A stretch of 64,000 nt of DNA, from positions 16,054,841 through 16,118,840 of the forward strand of contig OZ022241.1 of the NCBI GenBank assembly GCA_963978895.1, given 5' to 3'. Position numbers and translations under genes: made by a program. This DNA comes from Erpobdella octoculata. Taxonomy: Eukaryota; Annelida; Clitellata; Hirudinida; Erpobdellidae. Below, piece after piece: positions 15,807-27,604 of the stretch; within the stretch, counting starts at the first letter, position 1, and each line of letters opens with the position of its first letter. The notes beneath the pieces were generated by a model. The model worked only from the letters and a program-made list of their open reading frames with translations, had not been told where the DNA came from and made no database searches.

Positions 15807-16918
15807 GCAAAAACATTTTGTTTGGTTCATTGATCATGATCACGGGATAAATGTTATTTGCATGTAACTGAGTGTTTTTTATGTCAAATACTATTTTGAT
15901 GTAAAAGTTTGGTTTAGTTTCTATTGGTAAAGAACTGTATTTAAAATTTAAATAGATTTGTCGTATATGTTGCTAAAAATGGTATGTTAAATAACCGATC
16001 TTCATCATCTTAAATGACTGAATTTATATTCTAACAATTTGCTAATCAAAATTGAAAGTTTAAAAAAAACTTTATTTGAATTCAATCGGTAAGCTGAGAG
16101 CCGTCCATTGGCTGGGCTGACTTATGGGTTGGATTGGGTCGGGTCGGGTCGAGTCGAGATGAGGTGGGTTAGGTCGTCAATTTTTAACTTGCGGTGGGTT
16201 GGGTAGAATTAAAATTTTGTTTAAAAAATCTGAAAAGCTTCTTACAAGGCAGTGCTGAGATGTATGTACGGTGTTAACACAACTTCAATTTGCCAATAGA
16301 AATGTTTTTAGAGATGTTGTCATAAGTATAATTGGGTTTAGTTGTGATGGACGAGATGGGCTTGGTCAGAATTTTTTATTTTGTGGCGAGTTCAGTTGGG
16401 CTGGATATGTCAGTTGGTGGGTTGAGTTAGGTTGGATCACTAAAATAGATCCACAAGCTAAAAATAGTTTGGTAAGCTGCTAACTACATCTGTCACGTGA
16501 CTATAATCTGCGAACTAATCACAGCATAGTCCGTACAGAAAACTCACTTTACTCAGTCTGCTGAGCGCAGTTTACTCACCACCACTGCTGATGCAGGTAA
16601 ATTTTTTGGCTCAGTCAACAATTTTTAGAAAAGAACGTTTTGTGTAGTTAAAATGCCATTAATAAGATCAAAATGCATATTTCGATAATTCAAACAATTA
16701 AAAATGATTTTTTTGCGTTTTGTTCAGATTTGTTCAGATAAAAGTAATAATAATAAAAAAACTACTTGAGCAGCTATATTTATATTACTACCAAAAATTA
16801 ATTTGCTGTTTTCTATGAATTAATCAAAATTAATTTAAAGAGGCCTGACAAAAAATTTGGTTTTAGAAATTAAACAATTATAAATTTATATCATTAGAAC
16901 TGCAACTTTTTTTTATTA
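15807..16918. other. Non-coding region with G-rich pentamers
   Basis: No gene is recognised. 16110-16440 contains GGGTTGG and GGGTCGGGTCG runs, including a G-quadruplex motif at 16126-16148. The remainder is AT-rich. Confidence 0.5.
16126..16148 (+). other. Potential G-quadruplex
   Basis: Four GGG runs are separated by loops of 7, 2 and 2 bases, which meets the usual G3 quadruplex rule. Confidence 0.6.
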
Positions 16919-18259
16919 TCTATATATATATAAAAGAACATGTCCTGACTGACTGACTGACTGATAATCAACGCCAAGCTCAAACGCCTCATCCTAGGAA
17001 AGTGAAATTTGGAACATATTACTTTTATTGCGTAAGCATCCACTAAAAAAGGATTTGTGAAAATTTAGCTTCTGAGGGGAAGAAACTGGAAAACAAACTT
17101 TTTTCTAAAACATTGTATATCTCGAAAACCAAAAATGAGGAGATTTTGAAATTTGGTATATGGATTTTTCTTGAAAAATAAAAAGATACGTGTTTCACCA
17201 TTTTTTGAAAATTCGGTTTCCCGGACCTCAAATGTGGGTTGGAAAATTGGGTTATTTGGTTTTTAAAGTAGCTGCTACTCAAAAACTGTGAATGCAACAG
17301 GAATAAAAATTAGTATTTAGTTTCTACTCCAAAAATAATGAAATACGTGTTTCAGCATTTTTTGAAAATTTAGTTTCCAGGGGTGGAAAATAGGGTTATT
17401 TGTTTTTTAAAGTAACTGCTACTCAAAACTGTAAATACCACAGATGTAAAAATTAGTATTTAGTTTCTATTCTAAAAATAAAGATATACGTGTTTCACCA
17501 TTTTTTACAAATTTGGTTTCCAGGACCTTAAATGTGGGATGGACATTAGGATTACTTGGTTTTTAAAGTAGCTGCTACTCAAAAACTGTGAATGCTACAA
17601 AAATAAAAATTAGTATTTAGTTAGGGTTATTTGGTTTTTAAAGTAACTGCTACTCAACAACTGTAATTGCTACAGATGTAAAAATTAATACTTAGTATCT
17701 ACTCAAAAAAAAAAGATATACGTGTTTCACCATTTTTTAAAACCTTGGTTTCCATGACTTCAAATGTGGGGTCAAATTAAGGGTTATTTGATTTTAAAAT
17801 AACTGCTACTCAACAACTGAAGCATTACAGATGTAAAACTTATTATTTTGAGGTTTTGTGCCGGTTAAAAGTAGCTGAGTCCAGTTTATCAACGGTAGGG
17901 CTAAGCCGTTATTTTAGGGTCATTTTACGGGCCAGGCTAAACCTTAAATCAAGGTGGTACGGGCCGAGGTTTTTCACTAAGCGTATAGACATTTTAGTGA
18001 TTTCAGGGTCTTCAAGGGCCGGGCCAAACCTGAAGTCAAGGTGGGACGGGCCGAAGTTTTTCATCAAGTATATAGAATTTCTAGGCCTGTAAAAACGGGC
18101 CGGGCCCAAATTAGACGGGCCGTGCCGGGGCTGCCGGGCCAGGAATTTTGGTTTTGAAACGGGCTGGGCCAAGTTGTCGACGGGCCGAGCCGACACCTAT
18201 GTATGCACTGTTCAAATTCTCTAATTTCATGCGAGCGAAGCCGCTACGGGCACTGCTAG
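16919..18259 (+). mobile_element. Complete non-autonomous Helitron, family 1, copy D
   Basis: It has both canonical ends: TCTATATATATATAAAAG at 16919, after a host A, and GGGCACTGCTAG ending at 18259, before a host T. It has (TGAC)n next to the 5' end, the about 150-bp repeat array, then the GGCCCG-rich block and a CCG-CTA-CGG stem near the 3' end. At 1341 bp, with both ends intact, it defines the family; A-C lie in the opposite orientation. Confidence 0.88.
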
Positions 18260-18597
18260 TAGTTTATAATCATTTACAACAGGTGTTTTAAAACCAATGA
18301 ACTGCAAATTAAAGATATGGTGAAGTAATAGTAGAAATATACACTTCCAATGAACAACGACCAATACAATTTTTAAATTGGATTTTTCTATGGATTAAGA
18401 AAAACACAAAAAAAATTAAGAAATATGATCGCTGTATGATATCAAGAAAATCTTCGTATATTATTTTGGCACTGAGAAAAAATTATAATAAGAAAATGTC
18501 TATTTTCTTCAAGCAAAGTGTTAGCTGTAACGCAGGCAAAACAATATTATCACGCCCTGACATTGATCATTTTTCAACTTTTAGTTGTCAGCCATTT
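18260..18597. other. AT-rich non-coding spacer
   Basis: Nothing recognisable lies between Helitron copy D and the SINE. Confidence 0.5.
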
Positions 18598-18778
18598 TTT
18601 TTTATAATAGTTTATAGTCCTTTACACCAGGTGTTTTAAGACTCTAATGGCTTTAAGTAGAAAGCACTTAAGTACTTCCTGTCGTGGATCAGAATTTGAT
18701 CTTTATTACTTTTCCCTCCTCCTTTCTCCAGGCTTGGGACTGGCTCGCAATAAGCGAGGCGGAGTTAAAAGTTAGTTT
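18598..18778 (-). mobile_element. SINE-like element, copy 2
   Basis: Flanked by the 10-bp duplication TCAGCCATTT (18588-18597 and 18779-18788). It starts with poly-T on the plus strand, then ATAATAGTTTATAGTCC, and ends GGCGGAGTTAAAAGTTAGTT. It is the reverse complement of the insertion in the gypsy integrase. Confidence 0.8.
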
Positions 18779-19136
18779 TCAGCCATTTATTTTTACAATC
18801 AGGAATTTCCGATTATTTATATGGTGACATAAAAAACCTTTTGGGCTTCACAATGTGTTCGTGCAGGTTATTAGAAAATAAAAATTAGTATTTCATACGC
18901 TTTAAATTGTACAATTTGAAATAAAAGTAAATATGTTTAAATTTTATATTTAAAATATAAAATGTTTCAATTATTTATTGAACTAACAAACCAACAATTT
19001 TTTGCAGAAAATGTCGAGAATCCAAGTTTATCTAGTTATTGCCGAAAAGAAAATCTGCCAATTAGTTGACTCAGTTATTTAAAGCAATTCGTTAAATGTT
19101 TTAATTTTAACAGTGACATATCTTTTTTATACTTTA

Positions 19137-19626
19137 CTAACGGGGTTACCCGGCATTGTCCGGGTTTTTAGAGATTTTTCTTTCTCGCTTTTTCTCTCTC
19201 TCGCTACTGTTTCCATCCTAGCTTGCTCTCCCGCTCCCGTTTCCATCCCCACATCCTCCTTACTCTTCCTTTCTCGCTCGCTCTCCAGTTCTCATTCCTA
19301 CTCGCTCTCCCATCTTCGCTCGTTCTCTCGCTCCCAGTCACTTGTCCAATCCCGCTCGCTTTTTCCGCTTTTCCGATCCCGTTCGTTCACCCGCTTGCTT
19401 TCCTGCTCCCTTTCAATAACATTTGATGTATGTACATAAGAACTTTTGGTCTATGAAGTTTTTTGCTCATAGAGAGTTAAAACAATGAGTCAATTTATCA
19501 AAAATAGATGAAAACCTTCTTCTTAATGAGTAATGTGTTGCGTCAAAATTTCGTAGCATTTGGTCCAGCCGTTTTCGAGTTTAGCACTTAGCAACACATT
19601 AAGCGAATTATTTTTATTTATATAGA
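19137..19626 (-). mobile_element. Short Helitron, family 2
   Basis: Minus-strand 5' end TCTATATAAATAAAAATAAT at 19626, next to a host A. The 3' end at 19137 is a CCGGACAATGCCGGG hairpin followed by TAACCCCGTTAG and a host T. The terminal tetranucleotide is TTAG rather than CTAG. The body is the diverged GA/CT-rich sequence typical of the family. Confidence 0.75.
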
Positions 19627-19740
19627 TTGAAAGAGAGACGTACACTTTTTTTTATAAAAGAAAGAAATGAGAATAAAGAAATCGAAAAACTGTTGAAAAA
19701 AACTAAAACGTAGAAAATCAGCACACATAATTTCTTATGT

Positions 19741-19873
19741 TTTTTTTTATAGTTTATAGTCCTATACACCAGGTGTTTTAAGACTGTAATGGCTGTTTGA
19801 TGGAAGCACCCTACTTCCTGTCGTGGATTATAATTTGAACCTTTAAACTTTTCCCTCCTCCTTTCTTCAGGCT
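19741..19873 (-). mobile_element. SINE-like element, copy 3, truncated
   Basis: Matches the other two copies from the poly-T side (ATAGTTTATAGTCC) to CTTTCTTCAGGCT, where similarity stops. The 5' end of the SINE is missing. Confidence 0.7.
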
Positions 19874-20407
19874 ATAAATAAATGTTGTTAATTTTTAACT
19901 TGGCATAATGTCAATTGACTTCTAAGCCACAAAGCTACAATATTGTTGATTCACTAAGACACAGACTTAAAGCAACTCCACCTTCATAACTAATAATTTT
20001 AACTTTAGAAGGACACGAAACTTGTTCAAAAAATCAAATCCACTGACACAAGCTACGCAAGTATTTCAATAAATACTGAATAAATAGCAAAATCTGTTTC
20101 CATAATCTTAATATTTGGCTGAGATGTAGTACTTGGTACTAGGGTTGTTACAGTTTTGAAAAAAGATTCAGTTTCAGTTTCAGTTAAAGTAACTGAAACT
20201 TTACAAAGATTCAGTTTCAATTTCAGTAGACTGAATCTTTAGAGATTCAGTTTCATTTTCAGTTTCAGTTACAGTTAGATTAAGTTTTTTTTTTCAAATT
20301 TTTAGGTAAACTACCAAGAAGAAATTTACTATAAAAAAACGTTTAAAAAATTTATTTAGCTTTAAAATTTTTTCTTGAATTTATAAAAGATTTCAGCTTC
20401 CAGCTTG
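19874..20407. other. Non-coding, hAT-like subterminal repeats
   Basis: From about 20125 it reads GAGATGTAGTACTTGGTAC and then many CAGTTTCAGTTAAAGTAACT-type units on both strands. This resembles the end of a hAT element into which the 20408-21275 element later inserted. No coding sequence. Confidence 0.5.
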
Positions 20408-21275
20408 CAGTGTTGTTTCAGTTAGGGTTTTTCAGTTAGAGTATCAGTTAAAGTTAGCCAATTTAATATATTTTAGTTAGTATTACAGTTAAAGTTAATT
20501 TTTTTCATTTTTTCCAGTTAATATTAGAGTTAATAATTTTTTCAGTTACTATTACAGTTAGTATAACAGTTATTAATATAACCTAGTACTGATATTACTA
20601 AGCAAACGCTGTCTCAGTTTCACTTCTTGTGCATCTGAATTCCATTCTTTTTTGGTTAATAAAAGCAGGCAAAGTAGTCTGTGCGCTATTCTGGTTAACC
20701 GTGTTTCCTATATCATTTTTCATTAGTTTGCGCTTGGCCTTTAGCTTTTTGCGATTTGTCTCCAAAACCTCAAGTTCTTTTGCCACTTCCTTACGTCTAT
20801 GACTTAGATGATTTACTTTTCAACAGAGTTATGCAAGTTTCGACCACGTGAGCTTCCGAATCTTTTTCTCCCAAACGTTGCACCGGCTTTTATCAGTAGA
20901 GGGTTCGTAACTTAAATAACGCCAAACTCCATTTTCTTGTTTTCGGCAAGAATTTATTTTTAACATTGTTCATAGGTCGTTAAATGCAAATAAAGCGATG
21001 AAAAAGCAAATCATAGTAGAGATAAAAGACAGGAGTGGGTCCGGTTACCAAATATAAACAAAGAAATAAAATTTTGACGCATTTCTGAATTGGATTTTCC
21101 GAAAACATTTTTTTTTCAGTTTGTATTACAGTTACTACTTTTTTTAACTATTAGTATTACAATTAAAGTTAACATTATTTTTCAGTTACAGTTTCAGTTA
21201 GTACTTAACTTAAATCTCTTTTTTCAGTTATTAGACCAAATTCAGTTAAAGTTACGCTTAACTGAAACAACACTG
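20408..21275 (-). mobile_element. Internally deleted hAT transposon
   Basis: The 8-bp target duplication CCAGCTTG (20400-20407 and 21276-21283) flanks terminal inverted repeats CAGTGTTGTTTCAGTTA. Subterminal regions are full of CAGTTA-type repeats. Only an N-terminal BED-finger coding remnant is kept. Confidence 0.88.
20598..20935 (-). pseudogene. hAT transposase N-terminus with BED-type finger
   Basis: A minus-strand segment reads GVWRYLSYEPSTDKSRCNVW, the start of a BED zinc finger; the second Cys of the CxxC is Trp here. After a stop it continues at 20786 with a Lys-rich coiled-coil-like stretch (LEVLETNRKKLKAKRK). No catalytic RNase H fold remains. Confidence 0.55.
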
Positions 21276-21519
21276 CCAGCTTGTCGTCACCCAAATTATG
21301 CCGACATCTGCTAAGAGCAAAGCCTATAATGGGTTGCATAATTGTTCTAGAAGTCAGAAGAGCTCTTCTTATTTTATTGATGTTTCGATCAAAATAATGG
21401 CAAGTTATTCCCGTCATTGCCGATGAATAACATGGCCGAGACCATCTGTTGTGATTCACACATACTTAGCTGAATTCAATGATAATTAAACAGATCGTTT
21501 TAATTCTTTTACTAATTCG

Positions 21520-21775
21520 GATAAACCAAGTTGGTACTCGTACTTTAACTCGTACTCAAGTACAATTTGAGTACGTTTTTGAAGTACTTGTACTCGCACT
21601 CGTACTCGAAGCTTTGGTACTCGTACTCGTTTTCCACTCAGTACTGAGTTGCAGAGATGTAGTACTTGATACTCGTACTCGTACTCGAGTACGCTTTTCA
21701 AGTACTCGTACTCAATACCATGGTACTCGTACTCGTACTCGCACCATAACAGGTGATAATATATCAGCTTCAAAG
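21520..21775. mobile_element. hAT end fragment with (TACTCG)n repeats
   Basis: Runs of GTACTCGTACTCG and an internal terminus CAGAGATGTAGTACTTGATA at 21652 match the ends of the hAT element at 52652-53805. The opposite terminus and a target duplication are not seen. Confidence 0.65.
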
Positions 21776-21973
21776 TAAGATTTAAATATATTTTATGCAT
21801 TCTTATGAGCTTTTGAAGTGTTTGAAAAATAAAATTATACACAGGAAAAATAAAAAACTAATTAGGGTCAACTTGTCTGTTTTATGACTTTGTCCAATAA
21901 TCAAAATGTTTACATCATAAACAAGTGAATAAAAAAAGTTTTTTAAAAACACACTTTTATAAAATCAATTGTG

Positions 21974-22123
<150 letters not shown>

Positions 22124-22161
22124 ATTAATTTCTATCAAGCATTTTTATAAAATCGATTGTG

Positions 22162-22277
<116 letters not shown>

Positions 22278-22295
22278 AGTAATTTCTATCAAGTA

Positions 22296-23760
22296 TTTCC
22301 TCTTAAGTAACCTCGTATTCATTACCAATAATGATACAATGTTAGTTTAGAATCGATTGCAAAATTTGACGACAAACAGACAGATAGATAGACAGACAGA
22401 CATACAGACAGAGAAGTCAAGCTAAATAAAAGTGTTTAAAAATACATATGTTGTTTCTTAAAAATGTATTTGTTATGATGTAAAAATTATTCTCTACTTT
22501 TTCGTTTTTGATGGGTGAAATTTTGTAAACATTTGAGTTTTTTAAATTTTGTTTTGTTAAGTTCAAACCTAAGCCCGTTGAATTTAAAATCTTATAACAT
22601 TTTTACTTTTTTTTGCTAGGTGGCAATAAAGACCATCGTTTGGAATTCGTGGACAGACAAAATCTCAAACAGACAACTAAGAGACCTAATAAAAACGTTG
22701 TAAAAAATGAACAAAGATGATCCTCTTATGGTTTTTTAAGGTGTCGAGTTTTCAACCTTTTTTTAATCAATCAATGTGGCTATTTAAAACGTTCTTTTTA
22801 TAAAGCTTTTAAAAACTGTCTACGTTGTGGAATTGCTAACGTTTCATCAGCAACTGCATTTATTGTTACTTCAAATGTAAAATTCATTTCCTGAATTTTG
22901 TCAACTCTCTAAATTAAAAAAAAAATTTCATAAGCTGTACTGCCTTGTTTGTTTATACAAAAATTACAAACTTGCTTTACCCGGTCACACTTTGATGGGG
23001 CTTATTTTGACTAAATGCACTCAATGGTTCCGATGGCTATGCAATAAAAACCTAGGAAAAGTTTTTTGCTCACAAAACGTGAAAAACATTTTTGACTTAG
23101 TTAAACTTTGCTTCTAATTAAACAAAGTAGTTAAACTAGTAGTTAGTAACTTTTTAGTTAACTTTTGCCCGTCACTTGACGTTGGTTTCCCATAAATCTG
23201 CCACTGGCTGCAAATTACCTCCTTCTCCGGTCATCAGTCTTTTTAGGAGAAAAAGTGTTTAAGGTTCTGAGGTTTTTTGAAAAGGTATCTATGAATACTC
23301 CCTCCCTGGATATAAACTAATTTTTATTTTGGGAGGAAAAGTATAGCATTACGAAGATAAGTTTTAAAATCTGCGGGTTTAAAAAAAAATTGTTGCCTTC
23401 CTCCAAGGTTTTGCTGAAATGACGCTCTTGAATCCAAGCCGATAAACCAATTTCAACCAAATTTGGCATGGAGATAGATCTCAGAAAAGAAAAATTTTAA
23501 CTTGAAATTTATTTTCATTTATTTTTTTTTATGACCGAAAAGCTTTCTAGACCAAAGTGTTTATGTACAAACATCGAAGGTTATTGCGTAACAAAATTCA
23601 TATTTAGTTTACGTAACACAATTTGAAGGTTTCAAGCACCTTTTAACAAATCTATTTTAAGTTTTATGGGCAAAAAGAAGTTAGGAGGAAAAGGAAGGAC
23701 AAGGACGTAAATTCAGCATTTTCCAGAGGGAGGGACAACAATTGTCTGCCATTATATAGC
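22296..23760. other. Non-coding region
   Basis: Contains a (GACA)n-like run at 22370-22412 and AT-rich sequence. No gene is recognised. Around 23430-23490 a line of the type CCAATTTCAACCAAATTTGG resembles Helitron-derived subterminal sequence. Confidence 0.45.
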
Positions 23761-23762
23761 TT

Positions 23763-23800
23763 ACTGGCAGTGTTACCCGGCGTTGCCCGGGTTTTCTTTT
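23763..23800 (-). mobile_element. Helitron family 2 3'-end fragment
   Basis: The plus strand reads TTACCCGGCGTTGCCCGGG, the reverse of the family's CCCGGGCAACGCCGGG hairpin. The terminal CTAG has decayed to CCAG. Confidence 0.6.
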
Positions 23801-24002
23801 CGTAGTTTTTTTTCTTTTTTGCCAATGAAACGTCAAATAAATAACAGATTTTTTTATATTATTCAAAATTTTCTTATCAATGAAGTCTACCTGCATGCCA
23901 AATGGTGTTTAGATTGCTCCTACAGCTTGGATGTGATAAGCGAATGACCACACACCTACACACACATTACCTTTTCTATCTATATAAATACGTAGGTACA
24001 AG

Positions 24003-24440
24003 CAGTGACGGATCAAAGAAGGGATGGGGTGTGGGAAAATGCAGCCAGGATTTTTTTCGGGGGGTAGGGCCCGGGGGAAAAATTGTTAATTAAGGAGTTT
24101 TCTGAAAGTTTACGACCCACAAAAGTCAAGGCTAAAAGACAGTTTAATCAACAATTAGTAATATCAAACTATAAGACATTTAATTTGAACCAATTCATTA
24201 CAATACCAATTTTCAGTCGCCTTTTTTGTGAAAAAATGTCAATGACGGCTTCTTCATTAATGGGAAGGTCGCGATTGATCATCATCTGGGCAAGCCCATT
24301 CAGCCTTGCCTGACCCATTGTGGTGCGTAGATATGATTTAAGTCTGCGTATAGTTGAGAAGGATATCTCAGCTGTCGCGGAAGAGAGGGGCAACGTGGTG
24401 AAGAGTTTCAGCAGAGTAATAATCTGGAATAAACGGATTC
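24003..24440 (-). pseudogene. hAT transposase C-terminal dimerisation domain and TIR
   Basis: On the minus strand, residues LFTTLPLSSATAEISFSTI, RRLKSYLRTTMGQARLNGLA and MINRDLPINEEAV give the canonical hAT-C dimerisation motif of the zinc-finger MYM or 52-kDa-repressor-like group. The element end CAGTGACGGATCAAAG at 24003 is a typical hAT terminus. Upstream catalytic parts are not recognisable and the other terminus was not found. It has cut into a Helitron 5' end that starts at 23979. Confidence 0.75.
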
Positions 24441-24770
24441 CTCACAATGTTGCAAAACATCAACTGCGGTATGTGGCCGCTCTGCCACATTCGACCATTT
24501 GGTTTTTTAGCACAAGTATTCGCCACGCACATTAGATATGAGACCAAGGTCTCAGGCGTAATATTTGAGTGTCTCCTCTATGCGAAGAAAGGATCCTTAG
24601 TCAAGAAACCTTGGAAGGAGACGCTGAATCTGAATGCAGACTTGCTCATTTGGGGCAAATCGTATATATAAGGAAAAGGGTAGATAGGGAACTCTCTAAC
24701 AAAGACTTCAAAACCAAATTAATAGATAATTAATTCTGAATTGTTTGTTTCCGTTAAAGTAACTAAAACT

Positions 24771-25045
24771 TTACAAAGATTCAGTTTCAGGGAGAGCGAC
24801 TAGAGCGAGTGGGAGCGGGAGAGCAAACGGGAACGGGAGTTCGAGCAAAAACGGAAGAGCGGGCGGGAACGGGAGAGTGAGTTGGAGCAAGAAAGCGCGC
24901 GGGAAACGGAGAGGAAGCGAGTGAGCGAGATGAAGCAGGAGACCTAACGGAAAAGGTAGCTGAAGCGAGAGGGCAAACAGAGAAAAAATTGGAGCGCTAG
25001 AAAAAAGCAAGCGAAAGAACGATAGCAAAACCCCCTAGAAACACC
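24771..25045. mobile_element. Helitron family 2 body fragment
   Basis: GGGAGAGCGACTAGAGCGAG and further GA/GC-rich text match the bodies at 25.4-27.6 kb. No 3' hairpin remains. The reading frames here are low-complexity artefacts. Confidence 0.5.
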
Positions 25046-25378
25046 GGAAACGACGAGCAACTTCAGGAGGGGCCCACTACAGCTCGTTTTTCGTCCCAAG
25101 AACGTTCTTATAAATTTATTACTATTCATTAACGATAGCTTACATACATCAGTTATTTAAAATACAAAGTTTCTTTTAGCTAGACGCAACCTGATTTGCT
25201 CTTAAGTCTAAAATCGTAGTAGGCTCTACCCAACCCTACCCATTCCGGCTGGTGGACAATTGTAGATTAGACACAAAATGGAAATCGATTTGTTTCTTCA
25301 GCGTCTATTTGAAAACAAATGGTTCTTTCGTTCGGTTAGCCCGAAACATACTGTCTGTTTTCAAGGCCACTGTCTTTA
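25046..25378. other. Non-coding spacer before the Helitron dimer
   Basis: Nothing recognisable. It ends with the A at 25378 that forms the left half of the Helitron A/T target. Confidence 0.4.
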
Positions 25379-25650
25379 TCTATATATATAAAAATGAATG
25401 TTTGTATGTTAATGTCCTTTATGCATTGCTACACCATTCATCCGATCGTAATGAAATTTTCACACAACCTTGAGAGTCAAGGGGAATCAAAAATAAAATA
25501 AAAATTTTTGAAATCCGTCACAAAATGAGCGGAGTGGAGCGGGTGAGCGAGCGGGAACTATATATATATATATGTATGTGCGTATGTATGTGTGTATGTA
25601 TGTATGTGTATGTGCATGTATGTGTGTCTGTGTGTGTGTTTATGTATGTA

Positions 25651-26056
25651 CTAGCGGAGATACCCGGCGTTGCCCAGGTTTTCTAGAGGTTTTTCTAATG
25701 TTTGTCTCTTTCTCTCCCGTTTCCTTTCCCACCTGCTTTCCCACTCCTGTTCGCTTTCCCGTTTTCGGTCGTTTTCCCGCTGCCGGTCGCTTTCCCGCTG
25801 CCGGTCGCTTTCCCGCTCCCGGTCGCTTTCCCGCTCCCGGTCGCTTTCCCGCTCCCGGTCGCTTTCCCGCTCCCGGCCGCTTTCCCGCTCCCGGTCGTTT
25901 TCCCGTTCCCGGTCGCTGTCCCGTTCCCGCTCACGTTTGCTCTCCCATTCCCGCTCACGCTTGCTTTTCCGTTCCCGCTCGCTGTCCGTTCCGGGTCGCT
26001 TTCCCGTTTCTATAATAGACAAACTAACCCACAAACATTCATATATATATATATAG
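25651..26056 (-). mobile_element. Nested reversed Helitron inside dimer unit 1
   Basis: The plus strand opens CTAGCGGAGATACCCGG, the reverse of the family 3' end. It closes with CATTCATATATATATATATA, the reverse of a 5' end. Together with the surrounding element it makes a large imperfect palindrome over 25651-26553. Confidence 0.75.
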
Positions 26057-26330
26057 TCTTAGCAAATCTATTTTACGTTTTATAGGCTAACAGAAGTTAT
26101 GAAAGAATGTAAAAGAGAAAATGAGCGTGAACGAGAACGGGAACGGGAGAGCAACCGTGACCGGGAACGGGAGAGCAAGCGTGAGCGGGAACGGGAAAGC
26201 GACCGGGAACGGGAAAGCGACCGGGAACGGGAAAGCGACCGGGAACGGGAAAGCGACCGAGAACGGGAAAACGACCGGGAACGGGAAAGCGACCGGGAAC
26301 GCGGAAAGCGACCGGGAACGCGGAAAGCGA
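25780..26330. repeat. 18-bp minisatellite in both orientations
   Basis: The unit CGGGAACGGGAAAGCGAC is repeated on the plus strand at about 26190-26320. Its reverse complement is at about 25790-25930. The 18-bp period keeps all six frames open, producing spurious Arg-Glu-Ser-Asp or Ser-Arg frames. Confidence 0.9.
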
Positions 26331-26553
26331 CTGGAATCAGGAGAGCAAGCTTGGAAGGAAACGCGAGCAAGAGAGAAAATCGATAACAAAACTTCTGAGC
26401 GGGAAAGCGACCGGGAGCTGGAAAACGACCGAGAGCGGAAAAGCGACCGGGAACGCTACGAAAACGGGAAAGTGGAGAAGGGAACGGGAGCGAGAGAGAC
26501 AAACATTAGAAAAACCTCTAAAAACCCCGGGCAACGCCGGGTAACCCCGCTAG

Positions 26554-27604
26554 TCTATATATATAAAAATGAATGTTTGTATATATGTATATATGTATAT
26601 ATATATTCATGTCCTTTATGCATTGCTACACCATTCATCCGATCGTAATGAAATTTTCACACAACCTTGAGAGTCAAGGGGAATCAAATATAGAGAAAAT
26701 TTTTTTGAAATCCGTCACAAAATGAGCGGAGCGGAGCGGGTGAGCGAGCGGGAACTATATATATATGTATGTGCGTATGTATGTGGGTATGTATGTATGT
26801 GTATGTGCATGTATGTGTGTCTGTGTCTGTGTTTATGTATGTACTAGCGGAGATACCCGGCGTTGCCCGGGTTTTTTAGAGGTTTTTCAAATGTTTGTCT
26901 CTTTCTCTCCCGTTTCCTTTCCCACTTGCTTTCCCACTCCTGTTCGCTTTCCCGTTTTCGGTCGTTTTCCCGCTGCCGGTCGCATTCCCGCTCCCGCTCG
27001 CTGTCCGTTCCGGGTCGCATTCCCGCTCCCACTCGCTGTCCGTTCCGGGTCGCTTTCCGTTTCTATAATAGACAAACTAACCCACAAACATTCATATATA
27101 TATATATATATAGTCTTAGCAAATCTATTTTACGTTTTATAGGCTAACAGAAGTTATGAAAGAATGGAAAAGAGAAAATGAGCGTGAACGGGAACGGGAA
27201 CGGGAGAGCAACCGTGACCGGGAATGGGAGAGCAAGCATGACCGGGAACGGGAGAGCAAGCGTGAGCGGGAACGGGAACGGGAAAGCGACCGGGAACGGG
27301 AAAGCGACCGGGAACGGGAAAGCGACCGGCAACGGGAAAGCGACCGGGAACGCGGAAAGCGACCGGGAACGCGGAAAGCAACTGGAATCAGGAGAGCAAG
27401 CTTGGAAGGAAACGCGAGCAAGAGAGAAAATCGATAACAAAACTTCTGAGCGGGAAAGCGACCGGGAGCTGGAAAACGACCGAGAGCGGAAAAGCGACCG
27501 GGAACGCGACGAAAACGGGAAAGTGGAGAAGGAAACAGGAGCGAGAGGGACAAACATTAGAAAAACCTCTAAAAACCCCGGGCAACGCCGGGTAACCCCG
27601 CTAG
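26554..27604 (+). mobile_element. Helitron family 2, dimer unit 2
   Basis: Begins immediately after unit 1's CTAG with TCTATATATATAAAAATG and ends CTAG at 27604 before a host T. It has the same architecture as unit 1, including the nested reversed copy with CTAG at 26844, but fewer minisatellite units. The two units share most sequence, so this is a tandem duplication of a composite element. Confidence 0.85.

Larger units (their letters stand above)
25379..26553 (+). mobile_element. Helitron family 2, dimer unit 1
   Basis: It starts TCTATATATATAAAAATG after a host A and ends with the hairpin CCCGGGCAACGCCGGG, then TAACCCCGCTAG at 26553. A second, reversed copy is nested inside: its CTAG end is at 25651 and its TA-rich 5' end near 26056. 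The outer sequence flanking this insert reads A/T, the expected Helitron target. No Rep/helicase is encoded. Confidence 0.85.

Noticed and set aside
19113..19439. Ser/Leu-rich frame resembling a secreted or membrane protein
   Set aside because: CT-rich Helitron body in translation; it begins before and runs through the Helitron 3' hairpin.
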